Assembly: GCF_905220365.1 (NCBI RefSeq)
Contig: NC_061154.1
Location: 12,338,001 to 12,402,000 of the forward strand
DNA: 64,000 bases
DNA from: Vanessa cardui
Taxonomy: Eukaryota; Arthropoda; Insecta; Lepidoptera; Nymphalidae
Direction: 5' to 3'
Below the pieces are notes generated by a model. It had not been told where the DNA came from. It did no database searches and worked only from the letters and a program-made list of their open reading frames with translations. The translations under genes and the position numbers were made by a program. How positions within the stretch are numbered: position 1 is the stretch's first letter; every line of letters begins with the position of its first letter. Shown here one piece after another: positions 24,801-39,800 of this stretch.

Positions 24801-27800
24801 TGTTAATCAGAAAGGTGTGCCGCCTTTCTGAGCGAATGGAATAAAATTTATAAAAGGTATACTAATGAATACTAGTAGTGGTGTACTAGGGTGTTGGTTG
24901 TCATTTGTTAATGTCAAAAAGTAGCCTATGTCCTTTTCTGGAGTTCAAATTTACTTCGTACCAAATTTCATCGAATTCGGTTCAGCGGATTGGTCGTCAA
25001 AGAGCGACAGCCAGACAGGCAGAGTAAATTTCATATTTATAATATTAATAAAGATATTCCAAAAGGTTTATAATTATAACCAGGAAATATAATAGCTACT
25101 TCGAGATACAACGAAGAAAGAAAATATTTCAAAATAATCAGAGTTCAAATAACAGCAATTGTTTACTCGAAAAGGTTAAAGTACTTCAACTTTATTATAT
25201 ACGTGGTGGCTGAGCATCGTCGAGGTATGATATTAATGTTGTTTATCTTCGCAAGTCTTTTAATGCTTTGTAAATACATTTGTTTCTGTTCGGAACCAAG
25301 AGGGTACGATTCTGAAATTGTTCATTTTAGTTTATGAAATCCGTTTGCATTATTTCATATTATTAAATAATGAAGCATTTCATTTCGTATAAATATTAAA
25401 CTATACAAGTTTAGTATATTAATAGAAATACTATTATATAATTACTTGTACATTTTTTTTAATAAAAACATGCCTTAATTTGACATTTATAAGCCTACGT
25501 TTGTTTTTCAAATGGTAATTTTATTTTTATATTTAATGCGATACAGGCAAATTACTTTCTTATTTTATTTTATATTCATTATCCATTCTTATTTTTGTTC
25601 TATATTTAAATGGGTAATATAACTAAATTATGTAGAAATTTTATACCAGATCAGTAGCAAGAAACAAAGATATTTTCATTACAAATTATGAGTTTTCATT
25701 TATCAGACGAGTTTGTGTGATGTTTCAATAAGACTACATAATAGTCTATTAGACAATGCACTTCCTCTTTAACGCGATTGTATCGCTATCCACGATCTAC
25801 CATTGTGATGTAGAAGAGAAAGCATCTGATTGCATTTAGCTTACAAATGTAACAGCGTTATATAGCTATCCAGGCCTCGCATTGATCCTTCATTAATAAC
25901 TCGAGGTCAAACATCGCATGACCGGATCCCTGAAAGAAAACTTGTCTTTTGTAAGCGATTAATTAAAATTAACGATTGCACTGCGAAATCGACAAAAAAA
26001 AATACGAAAATAAGTATGAATGTTTTCATAGTATGAACGGTAGATAGATGAATTTTCTTTCAGTATAAATGAGTTATGTTACTTTTTAAACTACACTCAC
26101 AATCGAATCTATCAATGTAAGGTATTATATTTCTGATAAGAAGTGAGTTGAGATATTTGTTTCTCCGCGCGATTCCACACGCATTATCGTTACTGCTCAC
26201 GGGTCGAAGTGTGACGTTGGATTAGAGATAGAGACGCAACTTTTAGTTTTTATTATAGTAATTGATGTATTTTTACTTTATTCCGATGCTACAAAGAGTT
26301 GATTAAAATTGCATTTTTTATGACAAATAAACTAAAACATCTTTCTAAGTCTTTGATATAATCGACTTGTATTATTATTCTCAATCAAGAAACCATACAT
26401 TTTTGCGACTATTATTTAAATGACAAATAAAAGTTGAGATGTTTTGAATGCGAGAAAAATAAGCTACACAAGAAAAGGCAGTGTCCATAATAGTATTTTA
26501 TTATAAAATGAATTATAATAGGTGTTCTTTACCAATTGCAACATAAATTTTAATTTTAAATATATGGTAAAACCAATATTACGGTCCATGAGTAACCGCT
26601 GCTGTCAAAAGCTCCTAGGACACGATGCGTAAAATAGCAAAGTTCTGCATTTGCCTCTATGAGGTTTTGTAAATATAATTAAAATTTCTCAAGGTGAAAG
26701 ATTCTTAAACATTGAATATGGTGTGTATCGAGAATTATATGATTTATGACGATACAATTAACACGTGAAAGTCATTGCCAGAATTCGAAATAGCAACCTT
26801 TTTTGCCTTGAGCAATTTAGTTAATAATGTGATCGCGCCGCGGACAAAATTCGACAAAATTAAGTATCGAAAATTGACCGAAAACATTTGCATGTTTCAA
26901 ACATTTATTTTTTCAATTTAAAAACACTAAATTTACGACATCTGGCTTTTTTATATTTTACAGTAATAATAATATACCACGGGACAACGTCTGTAGCGTT
27001 TTATTTTGTTATTTTTCATTTCAAATTGTGTCAACACAAATTGTGATTAACACAAATATCTTTAGTAAATATTGTCACGATTTTAAAACATATTCCATTT
27101 TAGTTATGACAGCAAACTTTATATAAATCCTTGCAAAATAAAAATTGGTATATATATAAAATATGTATATATTATATTGTAGAAAAAAACAACATACCAA
27201 TTTGAGTTTATCATTTATACATGAAAAATGTACATTGTAAACGCTTAAGACTTGAATCAACACGTTCAATCCATCACCTAAGATAAACGATGTCATATCG
27301 CTTCTATGTGAATTTAAAAGGAATCGCGCGAAATAAATTATTTTTATGAATAAAACAAAGGTACTATATTTACAGTTCATATAGTTTGCAGAGTAATATA
27401 ATCTAAAATGTCTCTCTGAACTATTAGCACGATTATTCACGACGTTCCGCAAGGGATTACAAGAAATTTATATTGAATTATAAGTCTATTTTTAATTAAA
27501 TTCCGCATTTAACCAAGTTTCTAGTTCATCGGTAGTTAGTTTAAAAACGATTGCAAAGTTCGCACCGAATCGACAAACAGACAGACACACAAGAAAGCGA
27601 GTTAGTACAGCATTCATCTTAACTGGAAGTTAGTTTAAAATCGATTCCGAAGTTTACAAAGCCAATGAAATCCCTTCAATTGTTTTGAGGGAAATAAAAT
27701 AGAAATCACTAAACATTTTATTAATGCTACAGCAATAAATATAAAAATAAACAAAAACATACTCCCTCACGATACACGAAAATAAATCTAATAATATGAC

Positions 27801-30800
27801 TCTTGAAAAAATTTTAACAAAAAGAAAAACCGACTTCAAACAAAACACTATTTTAAAACAAATGAATATGCACGAAAAAGTAATAAAAATAATTCCGCCG
27901 GTGTCAGCCACGGTGCCCTTGCCCCAACAATCAAAAGAAAGAAGCGATACGAGCCCCTTGATTGATCCAGTATATTATTGTGTAAAAGGAAATTTGTAAA
28001 AAACATATTTGTTAAAGTATTCTCGTATTGTTTTTTGATAGATATACTGTAGGGTTTTATTGGCTGACACCGTCTCCAAATATAACAATAACTATAACTA
28101 GATTATATAATCGTAAATCGACTTTTAAGTAGTCTAATATTTTTCATTTCAGTTTACTTAGGAGGACTCTAAAAAATATGATGAATACGCAATTATTTTT
28201 ATTACTTTTTCGTGCATATTCATTTGTTTTAAAATAGTGTTTTGTTTGAAGTCGGTTTTTCTTTTTGTTAAAATTTTATTAATTTTTTGATTTTAAGTGA
28301 AGCTGATGTTGACTAACTATTTTTTATTAATATGGATAGATTAAGCGTTCCGTTTATATGAGTCAGAAACTACTTCGAGGACAATTTCAAAGGAAACTTG
28401 CGAAAAAAGGAAAAATAGACTTTCAAAAATGCGGATTTAATACGTCATGCGGCGTTAACTACAAGGTACCACCCTCGAAAGAGGTGTGTGTAATCGACCT
28501 CAGTAAAAAACTTTGCAAAAGAGCTATTATATGTCGTACATCATATGACATCACATCATATACACAAAATTTGATTAAAGACAGTAAGAAATTCTGCCCC
28601 AAATCGCACCCTAACTGTAAGCTGTTTAGGAGTTCCGTCAATACATAGTATAAAACAAAGTCACTTTTTCTGTCCCTATATCTTCAAAACTACGCAACTG
28701 ATTTTAATGCGGTTTTTTTAATAGATAGTGTAATTCAAGGGGAAGGTTTCTGTATATAATAAATGAACAATATAGTAAAGAAACACTGACAATTTTAGAA
28801 GTTTGCAATGTGATGTCGTAAATAAACAAATTCTTTAGTATATTTAGTATCAGTATTGCACCCGTGAGAAGTCGGGGCGGGTCGCTAGTTGATTATAATA
28901 TTTGATTATGACAATTACATGAACATAACCACGCTCCAGAAGGTGATTCAAATATCCAAGTAACCCATAAATAAAAGATTCGACCGAGTATTGCTAACGT
29001 GCTCCTCAGAATTGTTCCGTTCTATCCCGTTCCCTTAATTTGTCATAGATCCTATGCTCAGAACCTTACCAAATGTACACCAAACTACGCTTAAAGTATA
29101 TCCTTTATAATAAAAAAAGAATAATCGAAATTGTGCCAACCAATTTTGAGTTATTTACCTATTTATCGCGCACATACATAATGCAAATTTAAGACTTATG
29201 TCGTTTTCATACGGATACCATCATCGGAAAAAAATTTAAAAAAAAATGGGACCCCACGGGAAGCACTACCTTTCAAACAAAAAAAAAATTATCAAAATCG
29301 GTCTACCCAGTGAAAAGTTATGAGGTAACAAACATAAAAAAAAAAAGAAAAAAAAATACAGACGAATTGATAACCTCCTCCTTTTGGAAGTCGGTTGAAA
29401 ATACATTGTCGATAAATTATTTCTTGATTGAAATGAACTTGGTAGAAGATGTTATTTCTTCATATCCGTAAATCTAGATTACCGAATAGAAAATAAAAAA
29501 ATATCGATGAAATAAAATGTTCTTTGGAAGAAAATTAAAAAAAAATATATTTTTCAATTCTAATAGATCATTTTGTAATATAAGTGTAACTTATTTGCTT
29601 ATTCTTAATAACAATATTTAAGTAAAAGATAGGGACGGACAGTCTAGTGGGGTATCTTAACCCAAGGAAACGATATCAAATTCAAATAAGTAAAGGCTTA
29701 AGGTTTAACTGATAGATACTCTTTTTGCCGATTTTACTATCGTATTCAATTATTTGCACAATAGGTTTCCTTTGTTTTAAAGCTGAATATTTCTTAAGAA
29801 TTGAATGGTTATATTATTAAAGACCTTTTTAATGTATTCTAATGAAAATGTATTCTTGAATCGACATTTCACTTCGGGGAATTAAGGTATTCCTAGGGAT
29901 TGAAGTCATCTCCATTTTTATAGGGAAAACCTACAGGTGAAACCACACGCACAAAAATAATCTGAATAACAAAATACGAGTATTTAGAAAAAAAAACAAT
30001 TTGATTTGTCTTTTCTTCGAAGTTATCATCTTACTTTGTTTTTTTAAGAAACAGTTATTACAATTATACTCTCAATTCAACTTAATGTTCTGCAGAAAAT
30101 CCAAAATTGCTAGTTATGTTTCCAATATTTATTTATACAATATGTATTTTCATTTTATTTTATTTATAAATTGTGAAAGTATTCATTCATCGTTACTATG
30201 TAGTTTAATTCCGACTGAGTGCGCTACGTTTCATCCTTATGGCTGAAGTGGTTTCTGATAGAAGCAAAATATATAAGACCCAATATTAACGTAGTTTACT
30301 ATTAAATAAAATAAGAAAACTCGGTAAAGGATTAAAAATATAATGTACGAAATGTAATACAGATTCAATTATTACGTTATTCTGCTGAATTGTGTTTAAT
30401 ATTACGCTCTGAGCTCATACCCTCAATTCCCTTGAATTAGTTACCTTACTTTATGGTTGTATTACCAAATTAAGCTGATCTTTTGTTTAACAGAGATGCC
30501 TTACAACGCTAGACCTTACGTCCCTGGGCGTGGGATCATGCGTCGGAACGGGGATGTACTTAGTGGCTGGCATGGTAGCCCGCAAATTTGCCGGACCTGG
30601 CGTAGCACTGAGCTTCATTATTGCTGCCTTAGCCAGCATATTTTCTGGTGAGTAAAATTTACATATTTCAATGATTGAAATAAATTACAAGTAAGTCATA
30701 TATGTGTCGGTTTTATTTTTTAAAGTCATTTCAAACTATAAATTATGATTGGATGCCATGTCGTTGATCTGAGACCTAAAAGGCTTTGAGCTTATTTATT

Positions 30801-33800
30801 TTCTCTCATTAGAATTTATTATGTTCAATCTAACATATTATAAAATTGTCTTTAAGTTATCTTCGTTAGATGTAAATAAAGTCTGAATAAATACTATATT
30901 TTAATAATTTGTGACGTAATAGGTGCTCTTTTAAGGGGCATGACGTCAGGGTGGTTGGCTTAATGTCAATAGTCATAAGAAAAGCGGTAATTTTAAATGA
31001 ATTACTTTACTTGGTGGTTGGGCTTTGTGCTAGCCGTCTGTGTAGGTACCACCCACTCAACAGTTATTCTACCGCCAAATAACAGTACTCAGTATTGTTG
31101 TGTTCCGGTTTGAAGGGTGAGTGAGCCAGTGTAACTACAGGCACAACAGGACATAACATCTTAGTTCCCAAATTGGTGGCACATTGACGATGTAAAGAAT
31201 AGATAATATTTCTTACATCGTCTTTGTCTATGGGTGATGGTGACCACTTACCATCAGGTGACGCATATGCTAGTCCGCCAACCAAAAAGAAAATAAAGAC
31301 CAGCCAAGTACCCGATGTTACCATTTCATTTTTACGTACAATTATGAATTATTTATCTAAAAAAAACTTCTAATAACATAAGAATGTAATAAAGTAGAAA
31401 TATGATCACAGAAAAAACATAAAAAGCACTCTTAATTTATTAGCAGAATGTCTGCACCGATCCACGCTGTTCGCCAGATAGATCAAATAGCCGCACTGGA
31501 AAGGCGGTTTTGAGAGTTGTTATCCAGACGCCATGCGGCTGCCATAATAGCTAGCGCGCACTGGTAATTTTTGTCACGGTGATTTTAAAGTGTTTGTCAT
31601 TGTCACGTCACGTTCCCAAAGAGTCATTAATAGAGATAGTGAAAAAAATTTTCGAAATCGAAGCGTCATTTGCCACTATGGATTTCAAAGACACGGTCGT
31701 TCTCTGTGAACTCGTGAAACGACAATGACAAACACTTTAAAGTCACCGTGACAAAAGTCACCAGTGCGCGCTAGCTCTAACGGGACTACTAACAATTTGA
31801 CAACGTTTTGATTACAATTACTTTTGACAATTGTTTGATTATAAAGACTATTATTAAAATTGTCCGTTACCACATACCTATAAATAATTATGTATGTGTT
31901 ATTCATATTTACAATTCACAATTATATGTATTCAATCAATCGTCAATATTAAGTAGCTTAACGTAAGGCTTTGTGCAAAGCCCCAAAACATCCACTCACG
32001 AGATGTTCTACTGCTAGGCAAGAGTACTTTTTATTGTTGGGTTACAGTTTAACGAGGTGAGCTAGTGTAACTACAAGCACAAGGGACATAATTAATTAGT
32101 TCCCAATAGTGGTAGAGCGGTAGAGATATAAGAAATTATTAAAATTTCGTAAGACGCCAATGTCTTTGGGCAGTGGTCAAGTAGTCCATTTGGCAGATCA
32201 CCTACCTATTACATAAAATAATAAAACTTTATATTTATAACGAATATACTTTTTTATCGCAATTTTTCCGAGCTGCCGAATATATTTAAGTCGATACATA
32301 TGGAAACTTCCGTCTACTCTTGGTTTAAAGTATAATCGACCTCTTACCAAATTTCATTAGAACCCGTCCAAGCGAGAGTAGTTTAAGCTCAATTAAGGAA
32401 CAAACATCCGACACAAACGCGTTTACAATATTAGTGAGATAATCTATCGTAAAAAATCGAATCTAATCAAATCAAGTTATTCTTTATTCAAATGACAACC
32501 TCACCAAAGCCCTTTTAAATCATCATGTACAGTCAGAGTAAGAAAACCAACACATTTCAAATTAATTTCTTTATCAAACTTTACTCCCTTTTGAATCTAA
32601 ACATCAAAACATTGCAATGAAACAATATGTCATTCTCAATCGGTAGGTAAGTAGATTTTATCGCTCATACCGAGCACACGAAAATAGATCTTAACCAGAT
32701 GAACCATTTTCTACCCCGACTGTACAATCATTCTGACCCTATGTATGCTTAGATCTTTAAAATTACGCAACGGATTTTGTAGCTGTTTTTATTAATAGAA
32801 AGATTGAGTCACGAGGGAGGTATATCACACATTCCCAATATAGTAGAGAATGACTGGAAAACAGTGAACATTGTAAAACATTCGTCATTATATTTAGTAT
32901 CAGCATTGCAACCGTGCGAAGAAGGGGTGGGTCGCTAGTATTATATTAAATCTAAAGCTCACATCACAATTTCTAGGAAGGTTCTACCGAGAACCAGCTA
33001 GATTAATCTACAATACTAGCTGTAATCGCAATTCGGGTCGCGTTGAGATATTATTTTCCCGTTAATGTCATAAGCAGTTATTTATATACAAGATTTATTT
33101 TTATACCCACTTCGAGACTACGTCATCACTTATGTCCACTTTCATTACGTACGATTCACTAGTTCTGTAGTGATAAGGTAAGGAACAGATAGGTTACTGA
33201 TAATATCAGTTTATATTATACTAGACTACTTCATATAGCACTAGAACCGGTTTTACACTTACGAATTTTATAAAACCTTACCTACAACCCATCGGCACCC
33301 CCGTTTGAGGGTACTCAAGGGTTGAATTACACAAGTATATATCCTATAACTCCAAGTATCTGCATACAAAAATTCATCTAAATCGGTTTAGTGATTTAAG
33401 TGCAAAGTGTCAATCGATTAATTTCTTTTCGCATTTATAATATTAGTATAGATTGTGGAGATGAAGCTTTACCTATAACCATATTGCAAACACGAAAGTA
33501 ACTGTTTTTGTTATGCTCTTTCAAGGTCGAACCATTGAACTGAATTTAATGAAATTGATTATTACTAAGCAAACTTCAAATCCATTTTATGCCTAACGAC
33601 CAACCCATAAACGCGAGTTAGTCCGCGTGCAATAACTAGTTATACATGTAGCAGTATATATATTAAAACATGAATTGAAACAGTACTATTATTGGAATTC
33701 TCCAAAGCCCGCATTCACGTACATAACAATTAAAAGCATTTATTTTGTATACTGAATATCGGTAGATTATTTTTATATTATATATTATATTAGAGATTAG

Positions 33801-36800
33801 TACACTAGTTTAATATCTATTTGTCAAGTTATTTATTATAAATTCATAGATTACTACACGACTTCACTCGTCTTCTTTAAAAAAGTAGTCTATTTAATAC
33901 CTCGAAGTTCCAGCTTATTTTAAATTTCATCATTTTCAGTACATTGGTTTAGCCATCAAGCCGTAACAGATAAACAGATAGATTTACTTTCGCTATATTT
34001 TTTTATTATTATTATATTAGTAAACATTATATGTGAGATACGACTTTTTATACTTTTCAGCTTTGAGAAGTCGATTGTTTTGTTTTTCTTATGGCAGACC
34101 TGTCAAATGATCTGAACAAACTCAATCCTATGTGTTTCACTTTCACCGAAATCGATTAAGTATTTTTTTTATTATTGTATATATAAACATACATCTGAGA
34201 ATATAAATTTTGACATTTACAATATTATTAGAATATTCCGTCCACGCGCGTTTCCTCAGATGAGGCAATTAATTAATTACAATATGGTATGCTTCGGTGC
34301 TAATTTGTGTAGGATTAGTATATGAATAGGCCGTAAGTCTAGATTAGTTAAACCAGATTAGTACCTATTGAACAGTAAAATCGAGTAAATTGGAAGTGAA
34401 TTTCTCAAGTGGGTGTGGATGACCAATTCCAAGCCTTCAAACTTATATATTATACATTATTTGCTAGGCAATTAGGGCGAAAATTATGTGTAGGCATTAT
34501 TTATTTATCAAAATAACTGTGTTTGATGTTATTTATATTTTTCTTCTGAATTATTAAAAAATAGTAGGAGTTACTAAGGTTATGTAAGATTGACTTGTTA
34601 TATAACGATTATTAATGTATATTATTTATAGAAAAACAATTTGTAATTGTTATATTTGATATTAGAAACAGCCCTTAGGATTTAGGTTTTATTCGCATTT
34701 AACATAATCTTTTTAAAATTTAGAAATATATTTTATTTCCAGGAGATAAATATCTGTACAATATTACAATTTACATGCTAATCCGGCAAAATGAGTTAAA
34801 CTATTGCTGATCAAACAATTTTTCTTCTGACGAGTAATATGTATTAATTTCGCTGTGCTAGTTTGAAGAATGAGCAAGCCAGTGTAATTTCAAGTCACGA
34901 GGATCATACTCGTAGGTTCCGTAGTCGGCGGCGTAATAAAGGAGAAGTGGGTAATATTTCTTACCTTGCCAATGTCTTTAAGAGGTCGTGCCTTACCATT
35001 AGATTAACCATTTGCCAGTCTCATCATTTTCAATATAAGAATATATGTTCAATAGATCAGCTGTTTTAAATATTATTGACCGCCACAACCTCACACTGAC
35101 ATTTTATAGAACGTTAACACCTACTGGGCGACCGTAAGATCGTGTGCCCTAGTTTCTGTATCGAACAATAAAGGAATATTTAAGGCATATTTTGTTGTAG
35201 TCACTTTCGTAACGTAATTGATATTTAGATTTTTTTTATAATACATGTCAGATGAAATGACCTAAATGTAGGTTATCAATACATATAAAGGTTTTTTTTT
35301 ATTAATATTTTGTCTTCAGAACTAAAACAAAATTGTTTTTTTACATTCAATTAACTGAATGTACTTAGTAAATATTTATAAACACGTCATTATCATAATC
35401 CTAAAAAGAAAACACAAACAAATAAAACAAAACATAATCAAAAAGCAATATTCATATTGAAGCAATAACACGTATAAATTGTTATTTATACTCTTTAAGA
35501 AAGGAGAAGAATATTTTCTCGATTATTTTATTTTGACCGTAGAAGAATATACAGGTTATTTTATAAAGACTGGCGACGTACACCCGTGATCTTTAACTTT
35601 AAAAGCATCAAGTTTATGATAAGCGAAGACAACAATAGACTTTCTCGTGGAGAGAATATAATCCACCGCTTCCAGTGACTCCGTCTGAATATCTCTATTT
35701 ATTTTATTACTCGTATGTCGCTTCTATATATAAATATTTAGATTTTTATACTTACTCCCAAAAGCAAACTTCATTACTACACTTACAGTGGCTACATATC
35801 AGTCCACAGATTCTGAAGTTTTGGACTCGAGCCCCGAATCGGACCGATAAAAAGTTATTGGGTTTTTCAACAGAATACTGATGAAAAATTCTCAATAACA
35901 GCCGTCCTCGAAAAAACGTAGAGCCGATGGTTCTGCACCTGAACTATTTCCGATCGTGTTGAATCTGCCTTCCCATGAAGGAAGTTTCGGATTACGAAAG
36001 TGCACCTGAGTTTGTGCATTATTGATTTGCCGCGTTGACCAATATCTTTCATGACATCAAATATACACAATGAATTATTGCACAGTATACACTCACAAAC
36101 CTGAGTGCAATGTTAAGAAGCCTAAATTATATTTTCAAGGGTTGGTTTGAATCAAAAACATAAAATATTACATTTTTTTCCTTAGAAAATGTTTACTAAA
36201 TGTCACTCAATCAATTGAAACAGAAATGGATATTTTATTTTATTTGTATATTATCTATAGTTTTCTTAGGGAGTAAATCCCTTTCATTTTATTTTTATAG
36301 CGAGAATATTACTTTAGTTTGATCATGAGTCATAAATGAATGAAAAAATATATCTTTAGAAACTAATTATGAAATGTCATCTGATTTTTATTCATATTCG
36401 AATTGCTGCATATTAATTTGATACAAGTATTAGGTAATAAAGATAATTTATATTATATTTATTTACAAATTACGACTGACAAACCATTTTATTTTGTCTT
36501 TAAAACAATACAATTCTTTTATTTCTCCCTGCATTTACTTTCCACGAAAAACCACAAAAGCTGTCACATGTCACCCATACTTGAAACCTTTATTTGTTTC
36601 TTAAATCTTTCTCTTCGGCGTCGTTGAAACGAGAGAACTACTAAAATAAATGGACTGCGCTTTTTAGTAATTCTCGTGTTACTAAGAATTATTTGTAAAA
36701 TATGTGCAATAATTCTACTGCATATTCAATATAAATATTGCCGGTCGTTTTAAATATAAAAAGTATAGAAATAAAAAACCCATAGAAGGATGTATAAAGG

Positions 36801-39800
36801 ATTCGCGAATGGATCTAATTTTATTTACATTTACTCGTCCGAATATCATGGGTTCAAACCCAGGCAAGCAGTGATTTTTCATCTCGGGATCAGCGATAAA
36901 AGAAAACATCATGAATAAATCTGCATACGTTGACTGAAAATCTAGGACAAATCTTACCTTCTACGGACAACCAGTCTTGTTTACATGCTTTTATTCTTTT
37001 TTTTTATTAAAGTTAATTGACATTTTTAAATGACCATTAAATAAATATAATTGTAGTGAACACTATTTATAAATGCAAAAGTAATGCTTTCCTTCTGTTA
37101 CATTTACGACACAACCACTATAACGATTTTGATGTCATTTCTTTTATAAGTTTTATTGTTTATAACAAGCTTGAGCTCGAGGAGGGGCCTCGTGAGCAAG
37201 CTTGCTTTAAAGGAACACATACATATACACATACATTCAAAACCAACCCCAGTTGAAGCCACCAGCAACATCGAGTAATCATTTATTTTTTTAATGGATA
37301 ATTTAATCACTGTATCAAAAGTACGTAGTTATCTGAACTACGGTGTCTGAAAATATGGGTACAACAACGGAGAACGCATTCACAGCATCGTACTTATATC
37401 CTGAATAATTGACATTTTTATTATAATACTTAAAGTTTTTATAGTCTTATTTATATGGTTTCACTAAATAATTACTGTTTTAGGATCGTGCTACGCTGAG
37501 TTCGGAGTCAGGGTGCCAAATACGACCGGATCAGCTTATACGTATTCCTACGTTACCGTCGGAGAATTTATCGCATTCGTCATCGGTTGGAATATGGTTC
37601 TCGAATATTTGGTAAGCGAATTTAAATTATAATTTAAATAACATATTTAATAAATAAAATTGAGATTCAACGGGGAAATGCTGCTAGCAGTCTTGCCACC
37701 ATTCCACGCGGTCAAGATTTATTCTGTATTACTATTTTTAATTCATATTTGTCTGTATTTAAGCATTTCATATTATTATTTCTTACTTTGGTTACATAAT
37801 TTTTGAGCAAAAAGACGGTTCGTAATTTTTCAAAATTTAAGAAATAAATAACAATAATCATAGATGTGTGCACTTCATTTTTAAGTTATATAATTTTCAA
37901 CAATATATTTAGGTATATAGAGGTCTGTGGTGAATAATAGTTGTGGAAATAGAAACATTTCAATTAGTTTTCTGATTTGTATATTAGTTATACGAGTATG
38001 TAATTATTATTATTACACACCTTTTAAAATACGTCGTAGCATATTAATAATGCCATTAAAGTTTTATTGTTTTAATCAGAGAGCATGTCTGATTAATTAA
38101 ACAAACAAACAATGTTAAGTTCAGATTAAAAAGAGTAAAAAATTATTTTCATTTAAAAAATTTCGAATCGGTAAACGATTACATCGTTACTAACATGAGT
38201 AATATTTTATTGAATGCAACAAAAACAAATATATGTTTATTGGAATACATTTTCCCGTTTATATTTTAAAGTCATAAATTAAAACTATAAAGTCTAAATA
38301 TTTATAACATTATAAAACAATATTTTTAGACATTTAGTCACATACGTAACGTTACTAAATCTTTATAAATCATTACGTAACTTACAGTACATATAAATTA
38401 CCCGACTTCACTCTACTTTATTTACAAATATTAAAATTATTATTAATTGCACTTTAATTATTAAAAAATAAATAACTGTAGTTTATATTCTCTTCAATAA
38501 CTAATTTTATTCAGAATCTATTTGCTCTCAATTCTGATACCCTTCAAACGAAGACGCGTTGGCGTTCAAACCAGTTGATTGTCTTATTAATTAACTCAAC
38601 TCGGTACAATTTATTGTTATTTTAGTAATGTACAATACTTTTAAATATTTAAAAAACACAAATGAAAACTATCGATAATTCTAACTTAAGCTACTTGATA
38701 ATTAAATTATTTCTCATTCAAATGTATTATTAAAATTAAATATTTTTTATATTCACTATAAAATATAAATAAACAATAAGTCGTACTATATTTAAAACCA
38801 AAAATGTAAAATCTTATCTTGTTTATTGTATGAATTTAACAATAAATAATTCAGGTTTTCCTTAAAAGTAGATATTTTTATTTAATAAATGTTATTTTTT
38901 GCAGATTGGAACAAGTGCCTGCGCCCGCGCTCTTAGCGCCTGTTTCGACTCATTATTCGATGGTGCAATAAGCAAGTATTTCTCTGAAAAATTCGGTACA
39001 ATTTATGGTAAGTATTCAAGTTTTATTTGCTTACATTTTCTAACTTTTTTTGTACCCCTATTGTTACAAAACGGATACTTCCAGTGCGCAACTGAAAATA
39101 ATAATAATAAAAAAAATACCAAGCATAGAATATTTTAGATGATCTTTATTTTCATTTACAACAAAAAAGAAATACTAAAAATCCCTTTCATCGTAAATTT
39201 GCCACCAAACTTGGGAAATAACGTGCTATTATTACCCTTGCGCCTGTAATTTTATTATATGTACTAGCTAACTTTTCAACCCAAAACATAACAATACTGT
39301 TGTCGGTAGAATAAGCGATGCGTGGCCAGAGCTTAAACAAAGCCTACCATGTAAAATTCAAGTATTAGTTATTTGTCTCTTTTAAGTAATGTATTAATTA
39401 GTATATATTTCCTCAACATCAGTTGTATACTTTAAAATTGTTACACAATTCTTATCTTAAAAAAAAACCAGCTACGATAAATAATTTCTACGTCGTTACA
39501 GTCGAGTCGGTACTTTATTTACGAGTATTGTCCGCCAGGTGCAATTCCCTGTACAAAAGATATTTATTTATTGTGTTATGGTGTTCGTCGCTTCCTAATA
39601 TATAACAGCTATTACACGATACATCATACTATAAAGCTATGACATGTGAACATACTTTTTACTTAGAGCTTTGTAGAAGCCGGACTGGTAATTACTAACT
39701 ATTCAATCTCCAACGGCAATAATTTGTATTCCTCTGAGCCAGTTAGAATGAGCCATATAATTACAGGCACAAGGGATATTTTAGTAATTAGCATATCAGA

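Larger units (their letters stand above)
15867..30493 (+). other. Intron 1 (14.6 kb)
   Basis: Begins GTAAGTG, ends TTTAACAG. It contains a LINE 3' end, family B, C and SINE copies, Helitron-like elements, an RTE-like tail, a long inverted repeat and a possible internal promoter at 21252. Unlisted parts (for example 17.8-18.6, 20.0-20.6, 22.4-23.2, 25.1-27.5 and 29.4-30.4 kb) show only A+T-rich sequence without coding signal. Confidence 0.85.
30648..37483 (+). other. Intron 2 (6.8 kb)
   Basis: Begins GTGAGT, ends TGTTTTAG. Contains family B copies, a foldback MITE at 31.5 kb, stacked Helitron-like remnants, a LINE end, and the second composite SINE. 36.1-36.8 and 36.95-37.48 kb show nothing recognisable. 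Confidence 0.85.

Noticed and set aside
27075..27452. 125-residue minus-strand open frame
   Set aside because: The longest simple frame, but its composition (Phe, Ile, Tyr, Asn) is what A+T-rich DNA gives by chance. No domain or splice context.
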